From Rossellomorea aquimaris (GTDB lineage Bacteria > Bacillota > Bacilli > Bacillales > Fictibacillaceae), in assembly GCA_020524245.1 (NCBI GenBank), contig JAIVLN010000003.1, forward strand, positions 1 through 64,000: a DNA stretch of 64,000 bases, read 5' to 3'. The notes beneath the pieces were generated by a model, which saw only the letters and a list, made by a program, of their open reading frames with translations, was not told the DNA's origin and ran no database searches. Of the stretch, positions 51,622-60,622 are shown piece by piece (the stretch's first letter is position 1; the number at the start of each line of letters is the position of its first letter). Made by a program: the position numbers and the translations under genes.

Positions 51622-52056
51622 ATGGATCAAGATCTCCAAGAACTAATTGATGGACTAAACGAAGACCTTGCTAACGAATATGCTGCAGTCATCATGTACA
51701 CGTACAATGCTGCAGTCGTTTCGGGGATGTATCGCTCGGTCTTGAAGCCTTTCTTTGAAGGTGAAATTACGGATGAATCAGGTCACGCGATGTACTTATC
51801 TGAAAAAATCAGTACACTCGGAGGTACTCCTACGACAACTCCTGCAGAAGTCAAACAGTTGACAGATGTCCGTGCAATGCTAGAAGAAGCGAAGAAAGCG
51901 GAAGAAGATACAATCGAACGCTATGAAAAGCGTAAAAAACAAGCGGCTGCTCTGAATATGACTGAACTTGTCGTCAAACTGGAAGACTTCATCGCAGATG
52001 AGACACACCACATGGAAGAAATGAGCCGATTATTGAAGGACCCACGCCTTTCATAA
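51622..52056 (+). CDS. Ferritin-like (Dps/bacterioferritin-type) protein
   Basis: A 144-residue four-helix protein. Candidate metal ligands are in LANEYAAVIMYTYNA (Glu, Tyr), EITDESGHAMYLSEKI (Glu and His), AEEDTIERYEKRKKQAA and EDFIADETHHMEEMSRLL (Glu, His). It probably stores or oxidises iron or protects against peroxide. The SigB-type promoter suggests general-stress induction. AAAGGATG precedes the ATG. Confidence 0.85.
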   Translation: MDQDLQELIDGLNEDLANEYAAVIMYTYNAAVVSGMYRSVLKPFFEGEITDESGHAMYLSEKISTLGGTPTTTPAEVKQLTDVRAMLEEAKKAEEDTIERYEKRKKQAAALNMTELVVKLEDFIADETHHMEEMSRLLKDPRLS

Positions 52057-52072
52057 ACTTGATAAAAAACTG

Positions 52073-52103
52073 AAGGACATTGCCTCGGGCGATGTCCTTT
52101 TTT
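52073..52103 (+). terminator. Terminator of the ferritin-like gene
   Basis: AAGGACAT and ATGTCCTT pair around a GC-rich loop and are followed by TTTTTT. Confidence 0.85.
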
Positions 52104-52220
52104 CATGTTGTAAGAGATTTGGAATTCGAAGCGTTTCTTTCATGCATAACAAGGGTGAACATGCTATACTGTCAAAAAGACTGACTTTTCAAACTTTTAA
52201 TCCGCGTGAGGAGGAGCAAT

Positions 52221-53420
52221 ATGAAAGACTTTTATGAGCTCATAGACCAGCATTATGACGAAATGGTAGAAATCCGCCGTTATCTCCACCAATATCCTGA
52301 ATTGTCGTTTGAAGAAGTGAAAACATCCGCATACATAGCCGAGTATTACGAAAAGTTAGGTATACCTTACCGTTCTAATGTAGGTGGGAATGGTGTCGTT
52401 GCTACCATTAAAGGGAAAAAGCCGGGGAAAACGATCGCTCTTAGAGCCGATTTTGATGCCTTACCGATCCATGAACAAGCGGATGTCCCTTTCCGATCCA
52501 AAAATGATGGCGTGATGCACGCATGTGGTCATGATGGTCATACCGCTACTCTACTCGTCCTCGGAAACGTTCTGAATCAGTTGAAGGATGAGCTGGAAGG
52601 AAACGTGGTTCTAATCCATCAGCATGCTGAAGAACTCGTGCCAGGTGGAGCGGTTTCCATGATTGAAGATGGTTGCCTGGACGGAGTCGATTATATTTAT
52701 GGCGTTCATTTGTGGGCAACCGATGATGTCGGTCATGTCTACTATAGAGAAGGCCCTTTCATGGCAGCGGCCGACCAATTCAATATCAAAATCGTTGGGC
52801 GAGGCGGACATGGTGCACAACCTCATTTGACGAAAGACTCCATCATGACAGCTTCCCAGCTCGTCGTCGCCTTGCAACAGATTGTAAGCCGTAACGTCGA
52901 TCCTTTGGAATCTGCAGTGGTATCGGTAGGGTCGTTTGTTGCGAATAATGCTTTCAATGTCATTGCAGACACGGCTGAGCTGAAAGGTACCGTTCGTACG
53001 TTCAAGGAGGCTGTGCGTGGAAAAGTCGAGTCCCGTATTGAAGAAGTCATCAGAGGGATTTGTGAAGCTTGTGGAACGGATTATGAGTTTACGTATACGA
53101 GAGGCTACCCGCCACTCGTCAATCACAAAGAAGAAACAGAGCATTTGAAGGATATCGCTTCTCACCTGCCGGGTGTCCTATCCGTCAGTGAAAAAGCTGC
53201 GCAAATGGGCGGAGAAGATTTCGGATACTACCTCCAGCACGTCCCTGGAAGCTTCGCGTTCGTAGGAGCCAAGGATCCAAATGCCGATGATGTTGCTCCT
53301 CACCATCATCCTAAGTTCATGATTGATGAACGCTCCCTCCCAATTGCTGCTAAATTGCTCGGAGAGGCGACGTTATCTCATTTGAACTACAAGGCGGAAA
53401 AGAAAGTAGAAACGAAATAG
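52221..53420 (+). CDS. yhaA: M20-family amidohydrolase, YhaA-like
   Basis: A metallo-amidohydrolase of about 399 residues: RRYLHQYPELSFEEVKTSAY, RADFDALPIHEQADVPFRSK, metal-binding MHACGHDGHTATLLVLG, catalytic HQHAEELVPGGAVSMIEDG and C-terminal MGGEDFGYYLQHVPGSF. Relatives remove acyl groups from amino acids (hippurate hydrolase-like); substrate here unknown. The ATG at 52221 follows GAGGAGGAGCAAT. It converges on ecsC with a shared terminator, as yhaA lies by ecs in B. subtilis. Confidence 0.9.
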   Translation: MKDFYELIDQHYDEMVEIRRYLHQYPELSFEEVKTSAYIAEYYEKLGIPYRSNVGGNGVVATIKGKKPGKTIALRADFDALPIHEQADVPFRSKNDGVMHACGHDGHTATLLVLGNVLNQLKDELEGNVVLIHQHAEELVPGGAVSMIEDGCLDGVDYIYGVHLWATDDVGHVYYREGPFMAAADQFNIKIVGRGGHGAQPHLTKDSIMTASQLVVALQQIVSRNVDPLESAVVSVGSFVANNAFNVIADTAELKGTVRTFKEAVRGKVESRIEEVIRGICEACGTDYEFTYTRGYPPLVNHKEETEHLKDIASHLPGVLSVSEKAAQMGGEDFGYYLQHVPGSFAFVGAKDPNADDVAPHHHPKFMIDERSLPIAAKLLGEATLSHLNYKAEKKVETK

Positions 53421-53434
53421 ACTTACCTATATAA

Positions 53435-53472
53435 AAGAGGCTGATCCGCTCCAGGCAGATCAGCCTCTTCTT
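53435..53472. terminator. Bidirectional terminator between yhaA and ecsC
   Basis: AAGAGGCTGATC and GATCAGCCTCTT form a 12-bp stem. It overlaps the last codons of ecsC. Confidence 0.85.
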
Positions 53473-54191
53473 TCTTGTAACGTTCTTAATCGATAACAGT
53501 TCATGGCGGTTTCACCAAGTTGATCGAGGAAATTGTAATTCGCATACGCCCCTACGATCGCGCCAAATCCAGGGATCATTTGAAGCATTTTTGCCAAATC
53601 AATGTGATCCCGATAAGTGATTTGGAACTTCTTCCAATCATAATCCTCTTGGATAGAGGATTTTGAATGCCATTTCTGTCTCGTCTCCTCCCAGTTTTTG
53701 ATCGCATCGTACGTTTCTCTGCGAACGTCATCACTGGAAAAAGCGAGCAAGAACACATGGAGAAGAAAAACCCTTTCCTGGACATCTTTCGTATCGTAGC
53801 CATAAATTCGTGCAGCTTCAAATAAAAACCTCATCTTGATTCCGAGCAACAACGGAAAATCGGCCAGCCCCCAAAGGATACCACCTGCACCAGTTCCAGC
53901 CCCTTCTGCCATGGCTGTCTTTTTATAAGCCGCTTTTCGTTCATTCAGTAACGCATCACGTTCTTCTAATGAAACACCGAGTACCGGAGGTTTTTTCGTC
54001 GTAAACTCGGTTCCGGTTAATGTCGCTTTCACCATGTTCCGGATACTGTTGGTGACAACGTTATGCACCTTCTCTGGAATCCGATCATTGATCTGTTGCT
54101 GGATCCGTTTTGCTGCTCTTTTATATAAGGGAGAGCGCTTGAGAATTCTTCTCTCCCATTCTTGGAGCTCATTCTGAATTTGACTTTCCAA
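53460..54191 (-). CDS. ecsC: EcsC family protein
   Basis: A 243-residue protein with the EcsC pattern IQQQINDRIPEKVHNVVTNS, GAGTGAGGILWGLADFPLLL and AARIYGYDTKDVQERVFLLH, ending with a glycine-rich region PGFGAIVGAYANYNFLDQLG. The function is unresolved; it lies in the ecsABC operon last on the minus strand, 21 nt after ecsB. Confidence 0.9.
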   Translation of the reverse strand: MESQIQNELQEWERRILKRSPLYKRAAKRIQQQINDRIPEKVHNVVTNSIRNMVKATLTGTEFTTKKPPVLGVSLEERDALLNERKAAYKKTAMAEGAGTGAGGILWGLADFPLLLGIKMRFLFEAARIYGYDTKDVQERVFLLHVFLLAFSSDDVRRETYDAIKNWEETRQKWHSKSSIQEDYDWKKFQITYRDHIDLAKMLQMIPGFGAIVGAYANYNFLDQLGETAMNCYRLRTLQERRG

Positions 54192-54212
54192 CTAAGTCCA
54201 ACTCCTTTGTTT

Positions 54213-55451
54213 TTACGATCGACCTGCTATGATCTCAAATCGTTTACTTAACTGCTTAAACAATACGATCCGAACGAACGCAAGAACAAGGAAAATTCCT
54301 GTAATGAGTACGATGCCCGATTGGAAAAAGGACATATGCTTCAAATAGCTCGCTAATGTAAATAAACCCACCTGGATCAGCATGATTTTCATTAGCATAT
54401 TCTGGAATGTTTCGAACCGGATTTCCCTTGAGACCGGATACAAGTCTACCCAGACTTTGAGATCGTAATGTGGCCACATCGTCGTCAGTTGAATCGCTGT
54501 CATGTACAGGATGAGCACATTGGCGGTCCATAACAACATACCGTATGGCAAAATGAGCATCAAAACGATCCCGATGATCGTCAATCGTAAGAAAATGCCA
54601 AAGTAATCGTTTGAACGAATGAACGCCCTCGAATACATGTAACGATATATATTCCCCGAAGGACCAGTCAACAAATTGAGGAATGGAGTTGCCCATGTCC
54701 TGTTCTTCACTTTTCGGTTCAGCTGAGGAACCTCGACGAACATATTCGCAATCCGATAGAAAAGCATCAATGCATCAGTTTCGAGTCCGATCAGCCGCTC
54801 CCATTTTAACGTATGTTGGGCGGCCAACGGACGATAAACGACCATATAGAGAACGGACAATCCGACGACCAGGACTCCTGTGACGATCCAAAAACCTTGA
54901 AGGATCGAGTAAAGCGTCAAAAGTATGAAAGCTTGGCGGATGAGTGGTAGCGTCTTGCGCTTCCTTCCATCAGGCACTCGTAATTCTTCCCATCTTGCGA
55001 AAAGATTCCAGCCTGTCAAAAGTAAAATCAACAGGATACTCGCGAAATAAGAAGCCCGTTCAGAAGTCACCTGGGCGAAATACAACGGTCCAAGGACAAG
55101 CAGGATGACCAGTACATTAAAGGCTTGCATCGTGTAGCTGTATAACAAGGATCGCTGTATGTATGGGCGGAACCTTTGCTCTAAAGGCAGGAGGAAGTTG
55201 GCATCCGGGTACTTCAGAAAGGTACGGATCTTCCCTCTCCCAACCATGAAGAACAAAATGATCGTCATCAATTCCACCGCAGGGAAGTTCTCAGGCAGGA
55301 CCTTCAACAGTTGACCATAATAAAAACTGCCGACAAGGATCGCCACATAAATTGAAAACAAGAATCCGCTGTTTCCGATGTACCGCAAATATTTAATGGC
55401 CATGCTCCAAAATTCATTCGCACGTTCTTTCCATAGTGTCTTTACACCCAT
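54213..55451 (-). CDS. ecsB: ABC transporter membrane subunit EcsB
   Basis: A 412-residue integral membrane protein with about ten hydrophobic segments (SGFLFSIYVAILVGSFYYG; ASILLILLLTGWNLFARW; LTIIGIVLMLILPYGMLLWT). In B. subtilis EcsA-EcsB affects intramembrane protease RasP activity, secretion and competence. ecsB follows ecsA by 3 nt. Confidence 0.9.
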   Translation of the reverse strand: MGVKTLWKERANEFWSMAIKYLRYIGNSGFLFSIYVAILVGSFYYGQLLKVLPENFPAVELMTIILFFMVGRGKIRTFLKYPDANFLLPLEQRFRPYIQRSLLYSYTMQAFNVLVILLVLGPLYFAQVTSERASYFASILLILLLTGWNLFARWEELRVPDGRKRKTLPLIRQAFILLTLYSILQGFWIVTGVLVVGLSVLYMVVYRPLAAQHTLKWERLIGLETDALMLFYRIANMFVEVPQLNRKVKNRTWATPFLNLLTGPSGNIYRYMYSRAFIRSNDYFGIFLRLTIIGIVLMLILPYGMLLWTANVLILYMTAIQLTTMWPHYDLKVWVDLYPVSREIRFETFQNMLMKIMLIQVGLFTLASYLKHMSFFQSGIVLITGIFLVLAFVRIVLFKQLSKRFEIIAGRS

Positions 55452-55454
55452 AGG

Positions 55455-56192
55455 TTATGCTCCTTTAGTGATTTGGACATAAATCTCATCCAATGTCGCA
55501 TTCGGCATATTCATTTTCTGTTGGATTTCGGTGAGGGTTCCACTTTCCATCACCTGTCCTTCATGTAAAATGACGAACCGATCACAGTAGCGTTCTGCTG
55601 TGGATAGGATGTGCGTGGATAAAAGTACCCCGGTACCCCGCTCCTTCACCTGGATGATTAGATCGAGGAACGATTGGATTCCGAGTGGATCCAGCCCGAC
55701 GAAAGGTTCATCGACGACGAATAAAGAAGGTCGGACCAAGAACGCACACATGATCATGACTTTCTGTTTCATCCCTTTGGAAAATTGACTCGGATACCAT
55801 TTCAGCTTATTTTCCATCCGGAACTCTTTCAGTAATGGCTCGACTCGCTTTTTCAAATCTTCAGTGCTGATTTCATATGCCATCGCGGTCAGTTCAAGGT
55901 GCTCCCACAGCGTCAATTCATCATACAAAACTGGTGTTTCTGGAATATAGGCGATTTGGGATCGATAATGATCGGGACCTTCAGCAATTCGTTTTCCGTT
56001 CACTCGAATCGCACCTGAAATCGGCTCCATCAATCCTAAAATATGTTTGATGGATGTACTTTTCCCGGCTCCATTCAGCCCGATGAGTCCTATGATTTCT
56101 TTTTGATTCACATGGAAATTCACGTTATGTAAAACAGGCTGCTGTTGGCTATAGCCACCTGTCAGATCTTCTACCTCTAATACACGTTCCAT
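55455..56192 (-). CDS. ecsA: ABC transporter ATPase EcsA
   Basis: A 245-residue ATPase: Walker A IGLIGLNGAGKSTSIKHILG, signature FSKGMKQKVMIMCAFL, Walker B LFVVDEPFVGLDP and H-loop LLSTHILSTAERYCD. The signature is FSKGM rather than LSGGQ, as usual for EcsA. ATG 56192 has AAAGGGG 6 nt upstream; the frame to 56216 is not needed. It leads ecsABC, with a long leader region upstream. Confidence 0.93.
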   Translation of the reverse strand: MERVLEVEDLTGGYSQQQPVLHNVNFHVNQKEIIGLIGLNGAGKSTSIKHILGLMEPISGAIRVNGKRIAEGPDHYRSQIAYIPETPVLYDELTLWEHLELTAMAYEISTEDLKKRVEPLLKEFRMENKLKWYPSQFSKGMKQKVMIMCAFLVRPSLFVVDEPFVGLDPLGIQSFLDLIIQVKERGTGVLLSTHILSTAERYCDRFVILHEGQVMESGTLTEIQQKMNMPNATLDEIYVQITKGA

Positions 56193-56305
56193 ACAGAACC
56201 CCTTTCCGGCTTTCATCTGTTTTTACTATCATACCAAATTCATCGTGGGAACGCTCAAACTCTAGCGATTGGGTATGTAACGCTCATTTTTTGGAAAGGA
56301 TGATA

Positions 56306-56515
56306 GGTGAAGAAGGTATCCCCTCTTCTTCAAAAGAAAAGAGAAAGAGATTGCTGTTGTGTAATCCAACTTCTTGGAGAGAAGCTGATGGCGAGATGCT
56401 ATCGTAACTCTTCTGACAATGACCACTTTCCCAAGCCATTGTTCATGATCTCTTGTTTCTCTTTTCTTCTCTGACCTCTCCGGAGAGCTCTATCATTGGA
56501 TAGGGCTCTTCACTT
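56306..56515. other. Structured non-coding region between ecsA and hit
   Basis: No gene is seen in 56217-56894. This part has nested inverted repeats: GAAGAAG/CTTCTTC (56309-56331), long arms AAGAAAAGAGAAAGAGAT (56334-56351) and ATCTCTT plus TTTCTCTTTTCTT (56448-56468) enclosing about 95 nt with a smaller ACAATG/CATTGT pair, a CTCTCCGGAGAG palindrome and AGAGCTCTATC/GATAGGGCTCT (56485-56509). It could be an ncRNA, a leader of ecsA or hit, or an unknown repeat. Confidence 0.5.
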
Positions 56516-56554
56516 TTTCTGTGGAGCATAAGAGGAGACTCTTCACTTTTTAAC

Positions 56555-56800
56555 AGGATCTTCGACTAAGACCCACCACGTCCTGTGGTGAACGTCGAAG
56601 CCAGCACATCCTGTGCAAGTGAGTGGGCTCACCGCACGCCCGCCGGAAAGCGAGCACCCTGGAGCGAAGATCAACGACTTTTAAAGAAAACTTGGCGAGA
56701 CCAAGTCTTTTGTAGGTCGAGCCTTAGTTGCCCTTATACTGAAGAAAGTATTTTATGCTTACTTCAAGTGCAAGAGCAACAAAGTTTGCGAAAATAGCCT
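56555..56800. repeat. MITE-like element, inverted copy of the one at 39.6 kb
   Basis: From GGATCTTCGACTAAGACCCA through CCACGTCCTGTGGTGAACGT to CGGAAAGCGAGCACCCTGGA it is almost identical to the complement of 39580-39715. It ends with AGAGCAACAAAGTTTGCGAA, also present in reverse at 39560. An unrelated stretch of about 70 bp interrupts the two blocks here. Confidence 0.8.
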
Positions 56801-56894
56801 TATATTTTATCCACCCTCTTGTATTGGGACGACTTCTTCCCTCTATGATACAATGACAACAATAAACCATCATTCTCAGAAAGGTGTGAGCTTC

Positions 56895-57317
56895 ATGCAA
56901 GATTGTATCTTTTGTAAGATTGTAAATGGTGACATCCCTGCAGCGAAAGTATATGAAGATGAGCACGTTTTTGCATTTCTTGACATCAGTCAAGTAACGA
57001 AAGGGCACACACTCGTTATCCCGAAAGAGCATCACAAAAACCTATACGAACTACCGGCAGAAGCAGCTGAAAAAGTCTTCTCCGCCGTACCGAAGATCGC
57101 AAATTCCATTAAGGATGCATACGAACCAATTGGGCTGAACCTCCTAAACAATAATGAGGAGCCAGCTGGACAGTCTGTCTTCCACTACCACGTACATATC
57201 ATCCCGCGATACGGACAAGGAGATGGATTCGGAGCGGTTTGGAAAACGAACGAAAGCGAATATTCCTCTGAGCAATTGCAAGAAATCGCAAACAAAATTT
57301 CAGAACCACTCTTGTAA
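56895..57317 (+). CDS. hit: HIT-family nucleotide hydrolase
   Basis: A 140-residue protein: Zn-type N-terminal CIFCKIVNGDIPAAKVYED and the histidine triad FHYHVHIIPRY (H-x-H-x-H). It hydrolyses AMP-linked compounds. ATG 56895 has AGAAAGG upstream; the earlier ATG (56853) is unlikely. It is divergent from ecsABC as in B. subtilis. Confidence 0.93.
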   Translation: MQDCIFCKIVNGDIPAAKVYEDEHVFAFLDISQVTKGHTLVIPKEHHKNLYELPAEAAEKVFSAVPKIANSIKDAYEPIGLNLLNNNEEPAGQSVFHYHVHIIPRYGQGDGFGAVWKTNESEYSSEQLQEIANKISEPLL

Positions 57318-57324
57318 TATGAGC

Positions 57325-57358
57325 AAAAAAAAGCGACTTTTCAACAAGTCGCCTTTTT
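57325..57358. terminator. Bidirectional terminator after hit
   Basis: AAAGCGACTT and AAGTCGCCTTTTT pair, between convergent hit and the gene at 57376. Confidence 0.85.
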
Positions 57359-57375
57359 CATTTCTTTTTTCCCTC

Positions 57376-58308
57376 TTATTTATAGATGGACAATAGCTTT
57401 TGCAGTTCTTCTGCATCCTTTTTCAAAAGTGAACGCTTCATTTCACCGACCTTCCGGATGTAATCAGGTTCACTCCAGTCGGGATGATCAAAATAGGCAT
57501 CAAATTGGTGAAGCCAGTGTTGAACCTCTTTAAAAAAAGCGGTATTCCATCTCAGCTGATGGATGAATTCCTCGCGCGTTCCGTGGAACTGAAAGCGATT
57601 TTTCATCAAATCTAGCATATCCGCTTGCCACTTCGCAGGAATGTTCGATTCACCTCTAATGTCTTTGAAGCGGAACCACTGGTCATCCATTTGTAAGGCA
57701 TGAGGATAGTAGTACGCATATACCGAATCAAAACGCTCTCCATTTGCCGTAATCAGCTTTTGCCCCCGATGTTCTCGAAGAACATAGCCTCCCTCTGTAC
57801 GGTTCATATGTTCCAATTGTTCTGGGTCAACGAAAGTCAGCCAGATTTCTGTCACAGCATTTTTCACAGGTGCAATGATTGCCGGCAGAGAACCATACGG
57901 CGCCAGGAATGAGCCATACACAATGTCGGAATCAATCATGGATGCTCTTAGATTCAGGACAAAGTCGTTCAAGTTTTTGTTCAAATTAAACTTATACCTA
58001 AGCTGGGCGAGACATATGTTCGAACCATATGCCACCAAAGGAACTCTCTCTTCTAACGGCAATAATTCATTTTCATGAAGGAAATCCCCTATGGATAACG
58101 TATAGTCAGATGGCTCCTGAAAAGAGCCAGCTAGTGAGGAAGAATCAGAAACTTCAACCTTCAGATCTTCAATGGAAACGCCTTTCTTCTCAATGATACG
58201 ATGCGCTTTCCCCTCGAAATAGATAAACGAAGAGGCCGGTCTTGGTCCTGGATAAATATCCGGGTGATCATAAGGGCTGACATCAATCGGTTTATTTTCT
58301 TTATACAT
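57376..58308 (-). CDS. Gamma-glutamylcyclotransferase-like fold protein, function unknown
   Basis: A 310-residue protein. The middle carries VPLVAYGSNICLAQLRYKF, the YGSN loop of the cyclotransferase (BtrG/GGCT-like) fold, followed by YGSFLAPYGSLPAIIAP and MNRTEGGYVLRE, whose Glu could be the catalytic acid. The flanking N-terminal 90 and C-terminal 110 residues are not recognised. No pathway neighbour hints at a substrate. It is divergent from serC. Confidence 0.6.
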   Translation of the reverse strand: MYKENKPIDVSPYDHPDIYPGPRPASSFIYFEGKAHRIIEKKGVSIEDLKVEVSDSSSLAGSFQEPSDYTLSIGDFLHENELLPLEERVPLVAYGSNICLAQLRYKFNLNKNLNDFVLNLRASMIDSDIVYGSFLAPYGSLPAIIAPVKNAVTEIWLTFVDPEQLEHMNRTEGGYVLREHRGQKLITANGERFDSVYAYYYPHALQMDDQWFRFKDIRGESNIPAKWQADMLDLMKNRFQFHGTREEFIHQLRWNTAFFKEVQHWLHQFDAYFDHPDWSEPDYIRKVGEMKRSLLKKDAEELQKLLSIYK

Positions 58309-58424
58309 GTTTTCATCCCCTTACATCTCTAGTGCAATTCAAGTATAATGAATTTTCAGACTTATTACTATAACGAAAAAACGCGATGATCAATCCTCAA
58401 ATAATGAACAAGGAGTGTCGTTTA

Positions 58425-59516
58425 ATGGAGAAATTGGTTTTCAATCCTGGTCCAACCGCCCTGCCCGATGAAGTCCTTTCAAAAGCTAAAGCAGGCCTAG
58501 GAAAAGAAATGCATGAAGGCTTGTCCCTTCTTGAATTAAGTCATCGTAGTACAGAATATCAAGCCATCCATGACAATGCAAAGCATGCTCTCCGTCATTT
58601 CTTGAACATCCCGGATACACATGAGGTTCTCCTTTTACAAGGAGGAGCCAGTCTGCAGTTCACGATGGCTCCTATGAATTTGTTGCGGACTTTTTCATGT
58701 GCGTATCATATCGTAACGGGCTCCTGGAGTAAAAAAGCGTATTCGGAATCCAAGAAGGTCGGTACGACGCACTTGTTAGCAAGCAGTGAAGACGTCAAAT
58801 TCTCTTACATCCCGAAGGCAACCGAGTGGCACTCGACTCAATTGGATCCTGATGGTTATGTACATATTACGAGCAACAATACGATTTATGGAACCCAGTG
58901 GCAAGACTTTGAGCAGCTGCCTTCTCTTCCACTCGTGGTGGATATGTCGAGCGATATCGGTACAAGACCGATCCCATGGGGAAAAGTTGCGCTCGCGTAT
59001 GCAGGCGCTCAAAAAAACCTCGGGGCATCTGGTGTTACAGCTGTTTTCATTCGGAAGGATCTGTTATCGCGTGATGCTTCCGATTTGCCCGCCATGCTTG
59101 ATTACAAAACCCATGCTGATAAGGGCTCTCTTTACAACACACCACCGACGTTCAGCATCTATGTATTAGGTTTGATGGTCGACTGGATGAACGAACAAGG
59201 TGGAATGGAAGAATTCCAAAAAAGAAGTGAGCAAAAATCCCAGATGCTTTATCAGCTCATCGACGGAAGTGAAGGTTTTTATACCGGTCATGCCGAATCA
59301 GCGAGCCGATCTCAAATGAATGTCACCTTTCAACTTCCGGATGAACATTTGAACAATCGTTTCTTAGAAAGTGCCCGTCAATCAGGCTTCATCGGCTTAT
59401 CCGGTCACCGTTCCATCGGCGGATGTCGCGCCTCTTTATATAACGGAATCACAATAGACGCTTGCGAGAAGCTTGTCGAGTTCATGGAGTCTTTTCGCCA
59501 CACACATACAACATGA
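58425..59516 (+). CDS. serC: Phosphoserine aminotransferase
   Basis: A 363-residue PLP enzyme beginning KLVFNPGPTALPDEVLSKA, with EVLLLQGGASLQFTMAPMNL, PLP-Lys in LAYAGAQKNLGASGVTAV and C-terminal GFIGLSGHRSIGGCRASLYN. It makes phosphoserine for serine biosynthesis. The ATG at 58425 has AAGGAG 9 nt upstream; the track of upstream ATGs lacks homology. The trpP gene follows. Confidence 0.94.
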   Translation: MEKLVFNPGPTALPDEVLSKAKAGLGKEMHEGLSLLELSHRSTEYQAIHDNAKHALRHFLNIPDTHEVLLLQGGASLQFTMAPMNLLRTFSCAYHIVTGSWSKKAYSESKKVGTTHLLASSEDVKFSYIPKATEWHSTQLDPDGYVHITSNNTIYGTQWQDFEQLPSLPLVVDMSSDIGTRPIPWGKVALAYAGAQKNLGASGVTAVFIRKDLLSRDASDLPAMLDYKTHADKGSLYNTPPTFSIYVLGLMVDWMNEQGGMEEFQKRSEQKSQMLYQLIDGSEGFYTGHAESASRSQMNVTFQLPDEHLNNRFLESARQSGFIGLSGHRSIGGCRASLYNGITIDACEKLVEFMESFRHTHTT

Positions 59517-59595
59517 TGGAAGAAAGTGTATAGGACAAATTCCTTCCCATCCACACGCATCCTTGATAAAATAGTCACATCCGTTTTACTCGCAA

Positions 59596-59644
59596 TAGGC
59601 ATGAGCGCACTATTGGAGTAGACGAGACGAGTTGAGAAGAGGAG
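59596..59644 (+). promoter_or_regulatory. TRAP (MtrB) binding site overlapping the trpP ribosome-binding site
   Basis: Nine GAG/TAG triplets start at 59596, 59603, 59616, 59619, 59624, 59629, 59634, 59639 and 59642. Five of them (59619 to 59639) have the ideal 2-nt spacing. The last ones merge with the Shine-Dalgarno purines of trpP. TRAP bound with tryptophan would block translation, as known for B. subtilis trpP. Confidence 0.8.
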
Positions 59645-59654
59645 AGGATTCACA

Positions 59655-60173
59655 ATGAAATCCATTCAATTAGCTTTAATTGGAGTATTATTATCAGTAG
59701 GTCTTGTATTACACGCAGTCATTCCCGGGATTTTAGGAGCGATGAAAATTGATATGCTCCTGACAATGATGTTTCTAGCGATCATCCTATTCCCGAACAA
59801 AAAAAGCGTGGCTGTCACAGCACTGGCGACCGGAGTCATTTCTGCGTTGACGACAACTTTCCCAGGTGGGCAGCTTGCCAACCTGATCGATAAACCGATC
59901 ACCGCTTTCGTCGTATTCGGTTTATATCTTACATTTAAAAAATACCACGGGAACGTGGTATTAGTGTCATTATTGACCGCTGTCGGTACAGTCATCAGTG
60001 GTGCGATCTTCTTAGGAGCTGCAGCAATCATCACCGGATTACCGGCACCTTTTACCGCATTGTTTTTAACAGTCGTCATCCCGACAACAATCGTCAACAC
60101 GATCGTCATGACCGTACTGTATCCGATTTTACAAATGGTTACAAAAAGATCCAACTTCGCATATAACGCGTAA
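59655..60173 (+). CDS. trpP: Tryptophan transporter TrpP
   Basis: A 172-residue membrane protein with about five helices: IQLALIGVLLSVGLVLHAVI, MKIDMLLTMMFLAIILFPN, TFPGGQLANLIDKPITAFVV and AIITGLPAPFTALFLTVVIP. It matches B. subtilis TrpP (YhaG), a tryptophan importer. The TRAP-type GAG array overlapping its ribosome-binding site supports the call. Confidence 0.92.
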   Translation: MKSIQLALIGVLLSVGLVLHAVIPGILGAMKIDMLLTMMFLAIILFPNKKSVAVTALATGVISALTTTFPGGQLANLIDKPITAFVVFGLYLTFKKYHGNVVLVSLLTAVGTVISGAIFLGAAAIITGLPAPFTALFLTVVIPTTIVNTIVMTVLYPILQMVTKRSNFAYNA

Positions 60174-60185
60174 ATAGAAAAGCAC

Positions 60186-60222
60186 AAAAAAACCGATGCC
60201 TATCCAATGGTATCGGTTTTCT
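60186..60222. terminator. Bidirectional terminator between trpP and the DUF1232 gene
   Basis: AACCGATGCC and GGTATCGGTT form a 10-bp stem with one mismatch-type pair, flanked by A7 and T4. It overlaps the 3' end of the DUF1232 gene. Confidence 0.8.
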
Positions 60223-60622
60223 TCTTTTCATTTTCTTCCCATGATAAAAATTGTTGCAGCTCATTGTTGACCGTTTTCCAGATGTATCCGATTACGGCGA
60301 TATCATCCACTAAACCTAATCCAGCGATAAAATCCGGTATAGCATCCACAGGACTCAAGAAATACAATAATCCGGCTGTGACCATAACGATGGATTTTTT
60401 GGAAATATCTCTATAGTTTCCGAGACGATATTGATCCACAAGGCGAATCAATGCTTGTATCTTGTCCAAAAAACCTCTTAAGGCCTCCTGGATATCATCC
60501 TTCTGGAGCTTTGCACGTACATTCTGGACCATGTTCCCGCTTTCCGACTCATCTGCTATCAGCACACGTGCCCTTTTTAACATTTTCCTGAAGTACATGA
60601 ATACCTTAATCTTCTTCCACAT
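60200..60622 (-). CDS. YkvA-like DUF1232 membrane-associated protein
   Basis: A 140-residue protein with the DUF1232 core LLYFLSPVDAIPDFIAGLGLVDDIAVIG (landmarks YFLSPVDAIPDF and LVDDIAVIG) after an N-terminal basic helix region. Function unknown in bacteria. It is convergent with trpP and upstream of nothing obvious. Confidence 0.85.
   Translation of the reverse strand: MWKKIKVFMYFRKMLKRARVLIADESESGNMVQNVRAKLQKDDIQEALRGFLDKIQALIRLVDQYRLGNYRDISKKSIVMVTAGLLYFLSPVDAIPDFIAGLGLVDDIAVIGYIWKTVNNELQQFLSWEENEKKKTDTIG

Noticed and set aside
56306-56515. T-box or other known riboswitch upstream of ecsA or hit
   Set aside because: No T-box core motif or recognised riboswitch core was seen, and neither downstream gene fits such control.
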